Source: Bacillus_AB infantis_B (GTDB lineage: Bacteria; Bacillota; Bacilli; Bacillales; Cytobacillaceae). From it: 64,000 nt of DNA. This document shows, piece by piece, positions 48,745-57,810 of this stretch. The position numbers and the translations under genes were made by a program. The notes beneath the pieces were generated by a model. The model ran no database searches and was not told the DNA's origin. It saw only the letters and a list, made by a program, of their open reading frames with translations. Within the stretch, counting starts at the first letter, position 1. Each line of letters begins with the position of its first letter. The stretch covers positions 62,001-126,000 of the forward strand of contig NZ_VTER01000008.1 of the NCBI RefSeq assembly GCF_008180445.1, in the 5' to 3' direction.

Positions 48745-50766
48745 GTGAATAGCTACATTATTTCTGCAGCCGCCATGGTGCTGCTGGCTTTTATCTTTTT
48801 TTCTTCCGTTTTCCTGGGAAGCAGATATATCCATCAAAAACAAAAGTATTCCCAGACATTGCTTCTTCCGCTGTCCAGCTCCTTTTATGTATGGCTGCAG
48901 CTGATGACCTTATTAAGCATTTACGGATTTATCGGACCTGCAGATGCATTCACACTGAATAGCCTGGCGATTTTTCTGTGCCAGTTCGCTGTTTATATGG
49001 TTCTTTTTCAATTTGCGGGGGTTAAAGATGACCGGGAAATGTCGCTCAAGAATTTGGTGCTGTGTGTTTTCTTTGTTGCTTTGACAATCGGCATAGATGT
49101 ATATTTTGTCAGAAAAATAAATCCTTCGTTAGTTGTCAGCACTGAGCATATTCTCATCGCCAGCTTATTCTTCATTATCTCATTGTTCCTATGCTTCCGG
49201 TTTGTCCAGCAGATTTATATTGATAAAGTATTCAATAAGCAAAAGGTTCCTTTCTGGTTTCTTTCCTTTGGAGCACTGCTGGTAGCATATACATTTGTAG
49301 GGAGCACCATTGAGATCATCAGGAGTTTGAACAGCAGCGGGGATAACAGCTTATTTTTTACAGAAGTGCTCTCCATCCTGCTGCTCCTCGGTGTGACGAC
49401 GGTATACGGGGAGAAGCAGTATAACCGGAAAGAACAGGAATTGGTTGAAAGCAATAAACACCTTAATCACCTTGCCTATCACGATACATTGACGGGGCTT
49501 CCGAACAGGAGAAAGGTCATGCAGTCGATTGAGGAGTGGATGTCAGAGGATATCCAGTTTGCGGTTGTTTTTATCGATCTGGATCATTTCAAGCATGTCA
49601 ATGATCTTCTCGGCCATAATATCGGTGATGATCTGCTCAAAAAAATTGCATCCAGGCTGAAAGAGAATTGTGGCAGCGAGGATATTGTGGGCAGGCTGGG
49701 CGGTGATGAGTTCATCATTTTGAAGCCTGTTAAGGAAAATCTGCAGCTTGACGATTTTTCAACAGAACTGATTGACAAGGTTGTAGAGCCCGTCCAGATT
49801 CTTGAACATGAGATCGTGATTACAACAAGCATCGGGATAGCCTTATATCCAACGCATGGGAAAGATGTTAATGACATCATGAAAAAGGCGGATATAGCTA
49901 TGTACAATTCCAAGGATAAAGGGAGAAATACATATTTTATCTTTACGCTTGAGCTGGATGAGAGCATCATCCGCAAGATGACGTTAAAGGAAGATTTAAA
50001 GCATGCACTGGCGCGGGAAGAATTGGAGGTACACTTTCAGCCAAAGATCAGAGTATCCGATCAATCAGTGAATGGATTTGAAGCGCTTCTGAGATGGAAG
50101 CATCCTTCAATCGGCTTTATTCCCCCGGCTGAATTTATCCCGATAGCAGAGGAATCTGGCTCCATATCCGAGATAGGGAGCTGGGTCCTGCGGCAGGCCT
50201 GCAAAGAAATTGCCGCTATTAACGAAAAATATGGCAGGCAATATATCATTTCTGTGAATTTCTCAATTAAGCAGCTCCTGCAAAAAGATATTGTAGAAAC
50301 TGTTTCGGGCATCTTAAACGAAACCGGCCTGGATCCGAAGTTCCTTGAGCTTGAAATAACAGAAAGGGTGGCCATGAATGATGCCTATTCGGCAGGGGAT
50401 GCTTTTATGCAGCTGCTTGACCTTGGGCTGATGCTGAGCGTCGATGATTTCGGGACAGGGTATAATTCGCTGAGCAACCTCCAGGAGCTGCAGATCCAGC
50501 GGCTTAAAATAGATAAAACCTTTATTCAGCAGATGGAAAGTGATGAACATAATAAAGCTTTGGTCGCTTCCATTGTATCAATGGGCAAGCATCTTGGCAT
50601 GCAAATCACTGCCGAGGGCGTTGAAACCCCGGAGCAGCTGTCATTCCTGATGGAAATCGGATGTGATGAGGCGCAGGGCTTCTACTTCTCCAGGCCAAAG
50701 CCGATTGAGCAGATTATGAATACAATCAATGCCGGCAGCAAAGCAATAGCCGGAAAGGAGCAGTAA
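48745..50766 (+). CDS. Membrane-bound GGDEF-EAL protein (c-di-GMP turnover)
   Basis: 673 residues. About seven hydrophobic segments fill the first ~225 residues and match no sensor domain I know. The GGDEF domain has intact RLGGDEF, but no RxxD inhibitory site at the usual distance before it. The EAL domain keeps the catalytic residues: EALLRW, NFSIKQL, LELEITE, DDFGTGYNSL, KIDKTFI and AEGVET. Both synthesis and breakdown of c-di-GMP are therefore possible. GTG 48745 lies 9 nt after AGGTGG; GTG 48733 overlaps that site. The next gene overlaps by one base. Confidence 0.92.
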   Translation: MNSYIISAAAMVLLAFIFFSSVFLGSRYIHQKQKYSQTLLLPLSSSFYVWLQLMTLLSIYGFIGPADAFTLNSLAIFLCQFAVYMVLFQFAGVKDDREMSLKNLVLCVFFVALTIGIDVYFVRKINPSLVVSTEHILIASLFFIISLFLCFRFVQQIYIDKVFNKQKVPFWFLSFGALLVAYTFVGSTIEIIRSLNSSGDNSLFFTEVLSILLLLGVTTVYGEKQYNRKEQELVESNKHLNHLAYHDTLTGLPNRRKVMQSIEEWMSEDIQFAVVFIDLDHFKHVNDLLGHNIGDDLLKKIASRLKENCGSEDIVGRLGGDEFIILKPVKENLQLDDFSTELIDKVVEPVQILEHEIVITTSIGIALYPTHGKDVNDIMKKADIAMYNSKDKGRNTYFIFTLELDESIIRKMTLKEDLKHALAREELEVHFQPKIRVSDQSVNGFEALLRWKHPSIGFIPPAEFIPIAEESGSISEIGSWVLRQACKEIAAINEKYGRQYIISVNFSIKQLLQKDIVETVSGILNETGLDPKFLELEITERVAMNDAYSAGDAFMQLLDLGLMLSVDDFGTGYNSLSNLQELQIQRLKIDKTFIQQMESDEHNKALVASIVSMGKHLGMQITAEGVETPEQLSFLMEIGCDEAQGFYFSRPKPIEQIMNTINAGSKAIAGKEQ

Positions 50767-51341
50767 TGAATATTTTATGGGACTTTGACGGTACACTTTT
50801 TGATACATATCCCGCTTATACACGGATTCTGAAGGATGTGCTGGGAGAAGAGGCAGACAATGAAGAGATTTTGTCTCAATTAAAGATTTCTTTTACCCAT
50901 GCCTTTACCCATTACAACCTGAAGGAAGAGCAGATTTCGTATGTAAGAAAGATGGCAAGAAGTCTGAAGCCGCAGGATCTTCAGCCGTTTTCTGGAGTGA
51001 AGGATGTGCTGAAAAGGGCCGGGTGCAATGTCATCATGACACATAAGGAGAGGGAGGATGTGCTGGCCATCCTGGAGCATCACAATATGTCCTCTTTATT
51101 TGCTGATCTCGTCGCCGGAGATGATGGATATCCCAGGAAGCCGCATAAAGCTTCTTATGAATATCTGCATGGCAAAAACAGCATTGATCTTGCCATAGGT
51201 GACAGGGAACTCGATATTCTTCCGGCGAAGGAGCTGGGCATCAGGACCTGCCTTTTCCAGAATAGTACACCTGGCGCGGATTATTATTTGGCGAGTTATG
51301 AAGATTTTGAGACTGTTATTGGATGGGAAGCATTTAAATAA
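50766..51341 (+). CDS. HAD-superfamily hydrolase
   Basis: 191 residues. Motif I DFDGTLFDT, motif II in IMTHKERED, motif III Lys in GYPRKPHK and motif IV IGDRELD form a complete HAD active site of the phosphoglycolate-phosphatase-like group. The cap is short and helical. It overlaps the GGDEF-EAL gene (TAATG) and is coupled to it. Substrate unknown. Confidence 0.88.
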   Translation: MNILWDFDGTLFDTYPAYTRILKDVLGEEADNEEILSQLKISFTHAFTHYNLKEEQISYVRKMARSLKPQDLQPFSGVKDVLKRAGCNVIMTHKEREDVLAILEHHNMSSLFADLVAGDDGYPRKPHKASYEYLHGKNSIDLAIGDRELDILPAKELGIRTCLFQNSTPGADYYLASYEDFETVIGWEAFK

Positions 51342-51380
51342 AAACAGAAAGCAGGCAGCATGGCTGCCTGCTTTCTGTTT
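51342..51380. terminator. Bidirectional terminator
   Basis: A perfect 18-bp stem (51342-51359 / 51363-51380) with an ATG loop; A-rich on one side and T-rich on the other, between convergent genes. Confidence 0.9.
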
Positions 51381-51387
51381 CATTAGA

Positions 51388-51810
51388 TTATAATTCTAGA
51401 GTTTCAAAAGAGCTGTCTTTGCTGTTCATTACCCTGACGTCTGTCGGCTGTATTTCGAGGACGATATAATTCGGGTCATTCGGTCCGTCGAACCATGGCT
51501 TTAAATGGTCATTCCAGACCTTTTCCTTGAGCTCTTCAGAAGCATTGACAGAGGCTCTTCCTTCGATTTCAAGGTACTCATCTCCCAGCCCCTCGCCATC
51601 ATATCCGATAAGTATATGAACATTCGGATTTTCTTCAATTTCTTCTGTTTTATCGGTCTCTTTGCTTGTTGCAGTATAAAGCTTCAGCTCATCATTGAAA
51701 AATGTCATATAGCGTGTATGCGGCTTATTGCTTTTTACAGTCGCCAGCGTTCCTATTTTATTATCTTCCAAAATTTTAAGGACTTTATCTTTCACATCAT
51801 TAATAGTCAT
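51388..51810 (-). CDS. ydaG: General stress protein, pyridoxamine-phosphate-oxidase fold (YdaG-like)
   Basis: 140 residues, the same length as B. subtilis YdaG. EDNKIGTLATVKSNKPHTRYMTFF and NPNVHILIGYDGEG are typical of the split-barrel flavin-binding family (general stress protein 26). ATAGGAGGGGATTCTT precedes the ATG. Third gene of a minus-strand unit whose first promoter looks SigB-dependent, in keeping with a general stress role. The reaction is unknown. Confidence 0.86.
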   Translation of the reverse strand: MTINDVKDKVLKILEDNKIGTLATVKSNKPHTRYMTFFNDELKLYTATSKETDKTEEIEENPNVHILIGYDGEGLGDEYLEIEGRASVNASEELKEKVWNDHLKPWFDGPNDPNYIVLEIQPTDVRVMNSKDSSFETLEL

Positions 51811-52063
51811 AAGAATCCCCTCCTATTTTGTCTTTATCAATCGTTTCGAAGTCTGCATTATACTTTTCTTCACTGGAGGAATTATCTTTCGTGTTCCTCC
51901 CCATCTTCTCTTCGCGCTGCTCCTGCTTTAAATCCTCGAGAGGGATGGTATCGACATTCTGCTCTTCCTTGAATTTATCGTAAATGCTTTCTTTGTCGGT
52001 TTTGAACTGCTCAGGGTTGTCCATGTTTTGCTGTTCGTATTTACCGTCTTTTTCGCCTGCCAT
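51800..52063 (-). CDS. Small hydrophilic protein of the stress operon
   Basis: 87 residues, MAGEKDGKYEQQNMDNPEQF at the start, extremely charged, no hydrophobic segment, probably disordered. It overlaps the ydaG start by 11 bp. AAGAGGTG lies before the ATG. I do not recognise a family; composition resembles small hydrophilic stress proteins. Confidence 0.7.
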   Translation of the reverse strand: MAGEKDGKYEQQNMDNPEQFKTDKESIYDKFKEEQNVDTIPLEDLKQEQREEKMGRNTKDNSSSEEKYNADFETIDKDKIGGDSYDY

Positions 52064-52086
52064 GCGAAATCACCTCTTATACGAGA

Positions 52087-52206
52087 TTATTTTTGGTTCT
52101 TTTCTGTTTTGGAGCCTTCTCTTTGCGGTTCGATATCTTTGTTGTGTTCTTTCTTCTTTTCCTGTTCAATTGAGTCATTGTCCTGGTGTTTATTTGTTTC
52201 AGCCAT
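52087..52206 (-). CDS. 39-residue charged small protein
   Basis: MAETNKHQDNDSIEQEKKKE at the start and GSKTEKNQK at the end; no hydrophobic residue cluster. AAGGAGG with 8-nt spacing and a SigB-like promoter 35 bp upstream support a real gene. First of three genes in a probable general stress operon. Family not recognised. Confidence 0.65.
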   Translation of the reverse strand: MAETNKHQDNDSIEQEKKKEHNKDIEPQREGSKTEKNQK

Positions 52207-52241
52207 GAATATAACCTCCTTGATGATTGTGTAATAGTACA

Positions 52242-52266
52242 TTACCCTTTTTCAGAAGTGAGAAAC
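52242..52266 (-). promoter_or_regulatory. SigB-type promoter of the stress operon
   Basis: On the minus strand GTTTCT, 13 nt and GGGTAA, close to the SigB consensus (GTTTAA, 13-15 nt, GGGTAT). The transcript would start about 30 bp before the 39-aa gene. Confidence 0.65.
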
Positions 52267-52354
52267 CGGGAGGAGAATTTCAATATGCAGCTGACGGGGG
52301 GAAGGGGTGCAATTTCATCAGAATGAACAGGCTGATTTTCTTTCCAGTGACAAT

Positions 52355-52388
52355 AAAAAATGCCCGCTGCATATGCAGCGGGCATTTT
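52355..52388 (-). terminator. Terminator after tRNA-Arg
   Basis: AATGCCCGCTGCAT / ATGCAGCGGGCATT perfect palindromic stem; on the minus strand TTTTTTATTG follows. Confidence 0.9.
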
Positions 52389-52397
52389 CACAATATA

Positions 52398-52471
52398 CGT
52401 CCCAGAAGAGATTCGAACTCCCGACCTACAGTTTAGGAAACTGTTGCTCTATCCTGCTGAGCTACTGGGAC
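52398..52471 (-). tRNA. tRNA-Arg (anticodon CCT)
   Basis: 74 nt on the minus strand. Acceptor GTCCCAG/CTGGGAC, D arm GCTC/GAGC, anticodon stem ACAGT/ACTGT with loop TTCCTAA giving CCT, T loop TTCGAAT, discriminator G; CCA not encoded. Own promoter and terminator. It reads AGG. Confidence 0.93.
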
Positions 52472-52481
52472 AACGTTATTT

Positions 52482-52510
52482 ATTATATAACCTTTTTCTC
52501 TGTTGGTCAA
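52482..52510 (-). promoter_or_regulatory. Promoter of tRNA-Arg
   Basis: On the minus strand TTGACC, 17 bp and TATAAT, about 10 bp before the tRNA. Confidence 0.85.
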
Positions 52511-52614
52511 TAATGATCGAAAAAAAATCCTGTTTTTTTTGAAAGGCTTTTTCTGCATGGATTTTCCTTGCAGTGGGACAATAGTGAATATTTCTTAAGT
52601 GAGTTGGTGAAGAG

Positions 52615-53961
52615 ATGTTCAAGGGCGGCAATAAAAGGGAAGAGCTCCTCCGGTTTTTAAAGGAGAAGGCGGGCCATGCATCAGATACAGCCGTTCAGGA
52701 GCTAAAAGGGACGAATTTTTCTGTCTATCTATTTTATATAAAAAGTATCTGCGATACCGACAAAATCCAGGAGCAGCTGGTAATGCCTTTTTTTCAGCTG
52801 CAGGATGAAGCAGGATATAAAAAATATATTTGTTCACTGTCCGGTATCAGTGAACTAGAGGACAGAGGGCAGGCCCTGAAGGATTTGATGAGGGGCTCGG
52901 CGATCCTCTTGTTCAGGGATACTTTTTATATTTTGCAGCTAAAGAAATATATAAGCCAGGGAGTCAAGGACGCAACAGTCGAAACAACCATCCAGGGGCC
53001 ACAGACTGCATTGAGCGAAGACCTGGGGACAAATCTTAATATCATCCGCCACCGCTATCATAAGACAAGCCTGACGGTGGAAGAGAATGAAATAGGTTCT
53101 GTTTCGGGGCTGGGCCTTCTGCTCCTCTATGACAAGGAAAAGATTGAGAAAGACATCCTGCATGGGATAAAAGATAAGATAGAGAGCATCAAAGCTTCAC
53201 AGAAAATCGTCCAGTCAGCAGGGGAAATCCATAGAATGCTGACGCCGCGGGAAAAAACGCTCTTTCCTGTGTTCATGATCACTGAGAGGACGGATCGCAT
53301 AGCCCTCAATCTTGCACAGGGAAAAATAGTCATCCTCATTGAAGGATCTCCTTTCGGCCTGATTCTGCCGGCCGTTTTCTTTGACTTTATGAGCTCTATG
53401 GAAGACTTGTATCAGCCTTATTGGGTTTCTAGATTTCTGATTACCCTGCGGTATCTGGGCCTGCTTATCAGTCTGCTGCTCCCTGGACTTTACGTGGCCA
53501 TTACTTCCTATAATCCTGAAGTCTTCCAGGTCCAGCTTGCACTGGGAATTGCGGGGAGCCGGTCATCAGTCCCTTATCCCTCCTATCTGGAGGTGCTGTT
53601 CATGCTGATTATGATGGAGCTGCTGACAGAAGCATCCATCAGGCTCCCTAAATCGATCGGCTCGACAGCGACGACGGTTGGTGGATTGATTCTGGGACAG
53701 GCTGCAACAGAGGCAGGGCTGGTATCCAACATCATGATCATCATTGTCTCAGCTGTGGCCATTTCCAATTTTGTGATTCCTATCAATGAAATGAGCTTCT
53801 CGATGAGGGTCATGAAATATATCATCCTTCTTTTGGCAGCCATGACCGGCATGATTGGCCTGGTGATTGGCCTGATGGGCCTGCTTCTATTTCTCGTACG
53901 ATTGGACAGCTTCGGAAAGCCGTATCTGAAAATGTTTTTTGGCGAAGGCAGTAAACAGTAG
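52615..53961 (+). CDS. Spore germinant receptor A subunit (GerAA/GerKA family)
   Basis: 448 residues. An N-terminal cytosolic domain (about 1-245) with GSAILLFRDTFYIL and VIEGSPFGLILPAVFFDFM-like blocks, then five or six membrane segments, including PGLYVAITSYNPEVFQ and EASIRLPKSIGSTATTVGGLILGQ, the GerA signature. It lies in the spore inner membrane and forms part of the nutrient-sensing complex. First gene of an A-B-C operon. Ligand cannot be predicted. The weak site GGTGAAGAG precedes the ATG. Confidence 0.95.
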   Translation: MFKGGNKREELLRFLKEKAGHASDTAVQELKGTNFSVYLFYIKSICDTDKIQEQLVMPFFQLQDEAGYKKYICSLSGISELEDRGQALKDLMRGSAILLFRDTFYILQLKKYISQGVKDATVETTIQGPQTALSEDLGTNLNIIRHRYHKTSLTVEENEIGSVSGLGLLLLYDKEKIEKDILHGIKDKIESIKASQKIVQSAGEIHRMLTPREKTLFPVFMITERTDRIALNLAQGKIVILIEGSPFGLILPAVFFDFMSSMEDLYQPYWVSRFLITLRYLGLLISLLLPGLYVAITSYNPEVFQVQLALGIAGSRSSVPYPSYLEVLFMLIMMELLTEASIRLPKSIGSTATTVGGLILGQAATEAGLVSNIMIIIVSAVAISNFVIPINEMSFSMRVMKYIILLLAAMTGMIGLVIGLMGLLLFLVRLDSFGKPYLKMFFGEGSKQ

Positions 53962-53977
53962 AAGCGAGGTGGTCCGA

Positions 53978-55078
53978 ATGACTAGCCGTTATTTTTATTA
54001 TCTGATTTTGTTAAATATGCTTGCCAATATCATTGTGTTTGTTCCTAAGATGCTGGTTGAGGAACGTACTGGCGGAGCGGTGATGTCCATGGCGGCTGCT
54101 TTGCCTCTTGGCGTGATTGGAGCTTATTTTTTTTCAAGGGCAATGGGCAGGTTTGAAGGGAAAAGTCTGCCGCAGATCCTGAAGAACTCTTTCATCCCCG
54201 GCTGGGCAGGGAAGCCGCTTATCCTATATCTGGCTGCCATTTGGCTGGCATCTGGCCTGATCACACTTTATGCTTTTACGGACATAACAGAAAGATTTAT
54301 CAATCCTGACATGGAGAAATGGCAGATAGCGCTTTTCTTTCTGCTATTTGTTGTATGGGCGGCTTCCTCAAAGCCGGAAAAGGTGCTGTACCTCCTGGAA
54401 ATCATCCTCATTCTGAACGGGCCGCTTGCTGTGCTGCTTCTTGTTAAAATTTATCTCAGCGGATCGCTGAGCTGGCTGGACATTAAAGAGGCAGCAACGC
54501 ACCTGTGGCAAATGCCGACCTGGAAGTCAGTATCCGCTGCAACATATGTCTTTTCCGGATACGCCAATTTAGTCATCTTCAATGTAGTCATGAAGGGGAA
54601 GGCAAAGCCGCGCTTCTTTCTGCTGACCCTGCCTGCAGGAGCGGCAGTGCTTGCAACCACTTACTTCGTTCCAATTGGCACTTTTGGGTTTGAAGGAGTG
54701 GGCGATCTGGAATATCCCTGGCTGTCGAGTGCTGATGCAGTCAGAATGGAGCTAGCCTTTGTCGAAAGGGCATTCTACATTTTCATCCTGATCTACATAG
54801 GAATCTCGCTGATGAATGTTGTGGTTCACTGGCATGTAGCCCAGGCGCTGGTCAAAAGTGTCTTCCCGCTTAAAATGCATAAGAATAAAACTAAACTGGG
54901 TGCACTTTTAACAAATTTTCCGCTGCTGCTGTTTGCTGCAATGTTTTTTATTGGCGTTTTTCTTGTCAATGAAGAGAATATGTCTGTCTTTACAATATGG
55001 TGGATGAACATCCGCATGCCGAGCGAGTACATTATGGTTGTCCTGTTAATATTGCTCTCCAGGAGGAAAAACAAATGA
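53978..55078 (+). CDS. Spore germinant receptor B subunit (GerAB family)
   Basis: 366 residues and ten hydrophobic segments of the APC amino-acid-permease fold, as in GerAB/GerKB, the subunit that binds the germinant. GIGAYFF-like and LWLASGLITLYAFTDITERF segments are typical. ATG 53978 follows GCGAGGTGG. Its stop overlaps the C-subunit start. Confidence 0.93.
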   Translation: MTSRYFYYLILLNMLANIIVFVPKMLVEERTGGAVMSMAAALPLGVIGAYFFSRAMGRFEGKSLPQILKNSFIPGWAGKPLILYLAAIWLASGLITLYAFTDITERFINPDMEKWQIALFFLLFVVWAASSKPEKVLYLLEIILILNGPLAVLLLVKIYLSGSLSWLDIKEAATHLWQMPTWKSVSAATYVFSGYANLVIFNVVMKGKAKPRFFLLTLPAGAAVLATTYFVPIGTFGFEGVGDLEYPWLSSADAVRMELAFVERAFYIFILIYIGISLMNVVVHWHVAQALVKSVFPLKMHKNKTKLGALLTNFPLLLFAAMFFIGVFLVNEENMSVFTIWWMNIRMPSEYIMVVLLILLSRRKNK

Positions 55079-56160
55079 AGAAATGGCTGCTGCCGGCTGT
55101 TTTTGTTCTCTTAGTGTTTGTTGGAGGCTGCGGATTCAAGGATATAGATAACCGGTTTTTTGTTGTGACAATGGGAATAGACAAGCCCGAGGAAGGCGGA
55201 GATCTGATCAAAGTATCATTGAAGCTTGCCATCCCCACGGCAGACACAAGGTCGGATGACAGCCGCTTTGTGGTTGTAACAGAAACTTCTGAAACGATAT
55301 CAGAGGCGATAAGAATCATCAAATCAAGAGTTGATAAGGAACTTGATTTTGGGCATCTGAAGGTTATCCTGCTGGGTGACCAATTGACAGATGCCAGCAT
55401 CAAAAGGGAAATGGATTGGTTCTACAGAAGAAGGGACATCCAGAAAATAGCCTGGATTGCGATTGGCAATCCGACTGCTGAAGAGGTGATGAAAATTAAG
55501 CCTCCTTCTGAAAGGCTGGCATCCAATACCCTTTTTCTTTCCTTTGATCTGCAGGGTTCTGAGTCGCCTTATACCATTTCCAAGTACTTGTTCCAGTTTT
55601 ACAGGGAAAGCAAGAGCAAGGGGATCAGCCCGGTACTCCCGGTGGTCAAAGTGAAAAACGGACTCCTTGAAATTAACCAGGCTGATATATTTATGAATCA
55701 TAAACGTGTACTAAGGCTTTCAAAGAACGAGACAAAAACTTTTAATGCCCTCAAGCACGAATTTGAAAAACAGCAGATTACTGTGAAAGAAAAGGACAAA
55801 TTTTTCGTGGTTTCCATCGATAATTACAAATCTGAAATTAAGATTGCTGAATCTGGCAATGGAGCTGCCGTGGAAGTAGGCATTTCAGTTAAAGGTACGA
55901 TCGAAGAGTCAAGAAGCGATCTATCGGAGAAGGAGCTTGAGGTTTATAATCAGCTTCTTGAGAAGGAGATAGAACGGATAGTGAAAGATTTGCTGAAAAA
56001 ATTCCAGGAGAAGTCTCTTGATCCTATGGGGTTTGGGCTTGCTTACAGGGCCAGCCATTTTGAGAAGGATGAGTGGGAAAGATGGAATAAAATCTATCCT
56101 GATATCACCATCAAAGTAAAAGCAAATTCAAAAATCATGGGTACGGGGATCATTGAATAG
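55075..56160 (+). CDS. Spore germinant receptor C subunit lipoprotein (GerAC family)
   Basis: 361 residues. Signal peptide with lipobox VGGC (Cys 19), then GFKDIDNRFFVVTMGID, typical of GerAC, and the C-terminal domain with VEVGISVKGTIEE and LLKKFQEKSLDPMGFG. It is attached to the outer face of the spore inner membrane by diacylglycerol added by Lgt. ATGA overlap with the B subunit; AGGAGG 9 nt upstream. Confidence 0.95.
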   Translation: MKKWLLPAVFVLLVFVGGCGFKDIDNRFFVVTMGIDKPEEGGDLIKVSLKLAIPTADTRSDDSRFVVVTETSETISEAIRIIKSRVDKELDFGHLKVILLGDQLTDASIKREMDWFYRRRDIQKIAWIAIGNPTAEEVMKIKPPSERLASNTLFLSFDLQGSESPYTISKYLFQFYRESKSKGISPVLPVVKVKNGLLEINQADIFMNHKRVLRLSKNETKTFNALKHEFEKQQITVKEKDKFFVVSIDNYKSEIKIAESGNGAAVEVGISVKGTIEESRSDLSEKELEVYNQLLEKEIERIVKDLLKKFQEKSLDPMGFGLAYRASHFEKDEWERWNKIYPDITIKVKANSKIMGTGIIE

Positions 56161-56349
56161 TTTGGCATGTACGCTCGCAAGTAAAGGGACTATGGCAGAA
56201 GTCCTTTCATAAAAATTTGGTAAATTTTATAAGCTGAGGATAAGAAATGGTTAAGAGAGGTAAAAAACCTGCAAATCCTATTTTAATTCTTTTCTAATTT
56301 TGTAAGATAAGCTTGTAACCGGTTCATTAAAAAAGAGGAGGAATAAAAG

Positions 56350-56508
56350 ATGAAAAAATGGTTATTGATGCTGTTTGCTGCTCTCTCCCTATCAATGGCA
56401 GTTACAGGATGCAGCGGTACAGAAGATGAAGATACTGATACAGACACAGAGCAGAATGAAGATGCCGATACAGAAACGGAAGAAGGCACTGAGGAAGAAT
56501 CTGAATAA
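56350..56508 (+). CDS. 52-residue acidic lipoprotein
   Basis: Signal peptide MKKWLLMLFAALSLSMAVTG followed by Cys21 (lipobox AVTGC), then SGTEDEDTD and some 25 further residues that are nearly all Asp, Glu and Thr. AGAGGAGGA lies 8 nt before the ATG and a terminator follows. It would be a membrane-anchored acidic tail outside the cell or in the spore inter-membrane space, maybe binding Ca2+. Family not recognised. It lies 190 bp after the ger operon and may be cotranscribed with it. Confidence 0.72.
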   Translation: MKKWLLMLFAALSLSMAVTGCSGTEDEDTDTDTEQNEDADTETEEGTEEESE

Positions 56509-56516
56509 GGAAACAG

Positions 56517-56547
56517 GCTGCCCCGCGGAGGCAGCTTTTATTTTTGG
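56517..56547 (+). terminator. Terminator after the acidic lipoprotein gene
   Basis: GCTGCC / GGCAGC stem, then TTTTATTTTT. Confidence 0.8.
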
Positions 56548-56617
56548 ACGGTGAATCCCATGAAAGACTTTTGGAGACGATATTCTATTATGCAGGCATT
56601 ATAAAAGGAGTGGTTTC

Positions 56618-57616
56618 ATGGAAAACAAGCCGGCAATTTCTTCCTCTGAATTAGGTACTTTATGGATGACATATCAGCAAAAGTCAATGATCGTTCATAT
56701 GCTGCCATATTTTATTAAAAAGGCTGAAGATCCGGAAGGAAAGGAACTGCTGCAGTCTTTATTGGTTCAGATAACCCCATATAAAGAAAGGATTGAACGT
56801 ATTTTTCAGGAAGATGGGGCAGTTGTTCCTATAGGTTTTACTTCTCAGGATGTCAATCCCGACGCACCTGTTCTGTATCAGCCTTATTTTGATATTCATT
56901 TTTTTAGGCTGATGAAGGAAATCAGCATGGGGCTGCATACTCTCCATCTCAGCATGGCGTTCAGAGAGGATATCATCACCTTATACAGAAACCTTTCACA
57001 GGTTACACAGGAATTCTATCAGCACTTTACGCAGTTCCTGCTCAAGAAGGGTCTGCTGCCGCGTCCGCCTTCCGTTACAATGCCCAAGGATGTCGAAATG
57101 GCCGAGGGAACTGGGTATATGAAGGGAAACGATCTTTTTGGCAACAAAAGATCCCTGAACACAGTTGAAGTCGCGCATCTATATCATGCCATTGAGAGCA
57201 ATGTGACCGGGATGCAAATGATCACTGGATTTGCACAGACTGCAAAGAAGCAGGAAGTGAGGGATTACTTCAATAAAGGAAAAGACCTCTCCCAGAAAAT
57301 CATTGTTGAATTTGGGCAGAAGCTGACAGATAGCGATATACAGGTGCCATCCACTTCGGCCGGGTACCCGACCTCTTCGACTGAAGGCCCATTCACTGAT
57401 AAGCTCATGCTGTATTGCACCAGTCTTTTGTGCAGCTTCGGACTCGGAAGCAATGCGATAGGAACTGCCTTTAGTCTCCGGAATGACCTGCCTTTGAAAA
57501 TGGCAGCCCTGGCCAAGGATATCTATACATATGGGCATGATGGAGGAAGAATCATGGCCAAGAATGGATGGATGGAAGAGCCCCCGCAAATGGAAGACCG
57601 CAATACTTTGATCTGA
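56618..57616 (+). CDS. DUF3231 family protein
   Basis: 332 residues in two similar helical halves (about 5-160 and 175-330). Each begins with a motif of the type SSELGTLWMTYQQKSM / NTVEVAHLYHAIESNVTGM and contains spaced His/Glu residues, as in ferritin-like bundles. This duplicated layout is usual for DUF3231, widespread in spore-forming bacilli. Function unknown. AAAAGGAGTGG precedes the ATG. Confidence 0.83.
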   Translation: MENKPAISSSELGTLWMTYQQKSMIVHMLPYFIKKAEDPEGKELLQSLLVQITPYKERIERIFQEDGAVVPIGFTSQDVNPDAPVLYQPYFDIHFFRLMKEISMGLHTLHLSMAFREDIITLYRNLSQVTQEFYQHFTQFLLKKGLLPRPPSVTMPKDVEMAEGTGYMKGNDLFGNKRSLNTVEVAHLYHAIESNVTGMQMITGFAQTAKKQEVRDYFNKGKDLSQKIIVEFGQKLTDSDIQVPSTSAGYPTSSTEGPFTDKLMLYCTSLLCSFGLGSNAIGTAFSLRNDLPLKMAALAKDIYTYGHDGGRIMAKNGWMEEPPQMEDRNTLI

Positions 57617-57620
57617 CTGA

Positions 57621-57650
57621 AAACGGCCCCTGCAAAGGGCTGTTTTTTTA
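57621..57650 (+). terminator. Terminator after the DUF3231 gene
   Basis: AAACGGCCC / GGGCTGTTT stem (one G-T pair), then TTTTTTA. Confidence 0.8.
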
Positions 57651-57810
57651 TTTTGTAAAATTCATTGGGTACGGTTTCATATAGGTTCGTACAGGGGTAT
57701 AGAAGCTTGGGATTTAATGAAAAAACTGGAAGGGTGAGGTTCAGGCAGGGATCAAAGAAGGGTCTTAAAAATCTTTATCACTTCAAAAACATGACGGGAA
57801 AGGTGAAGGA

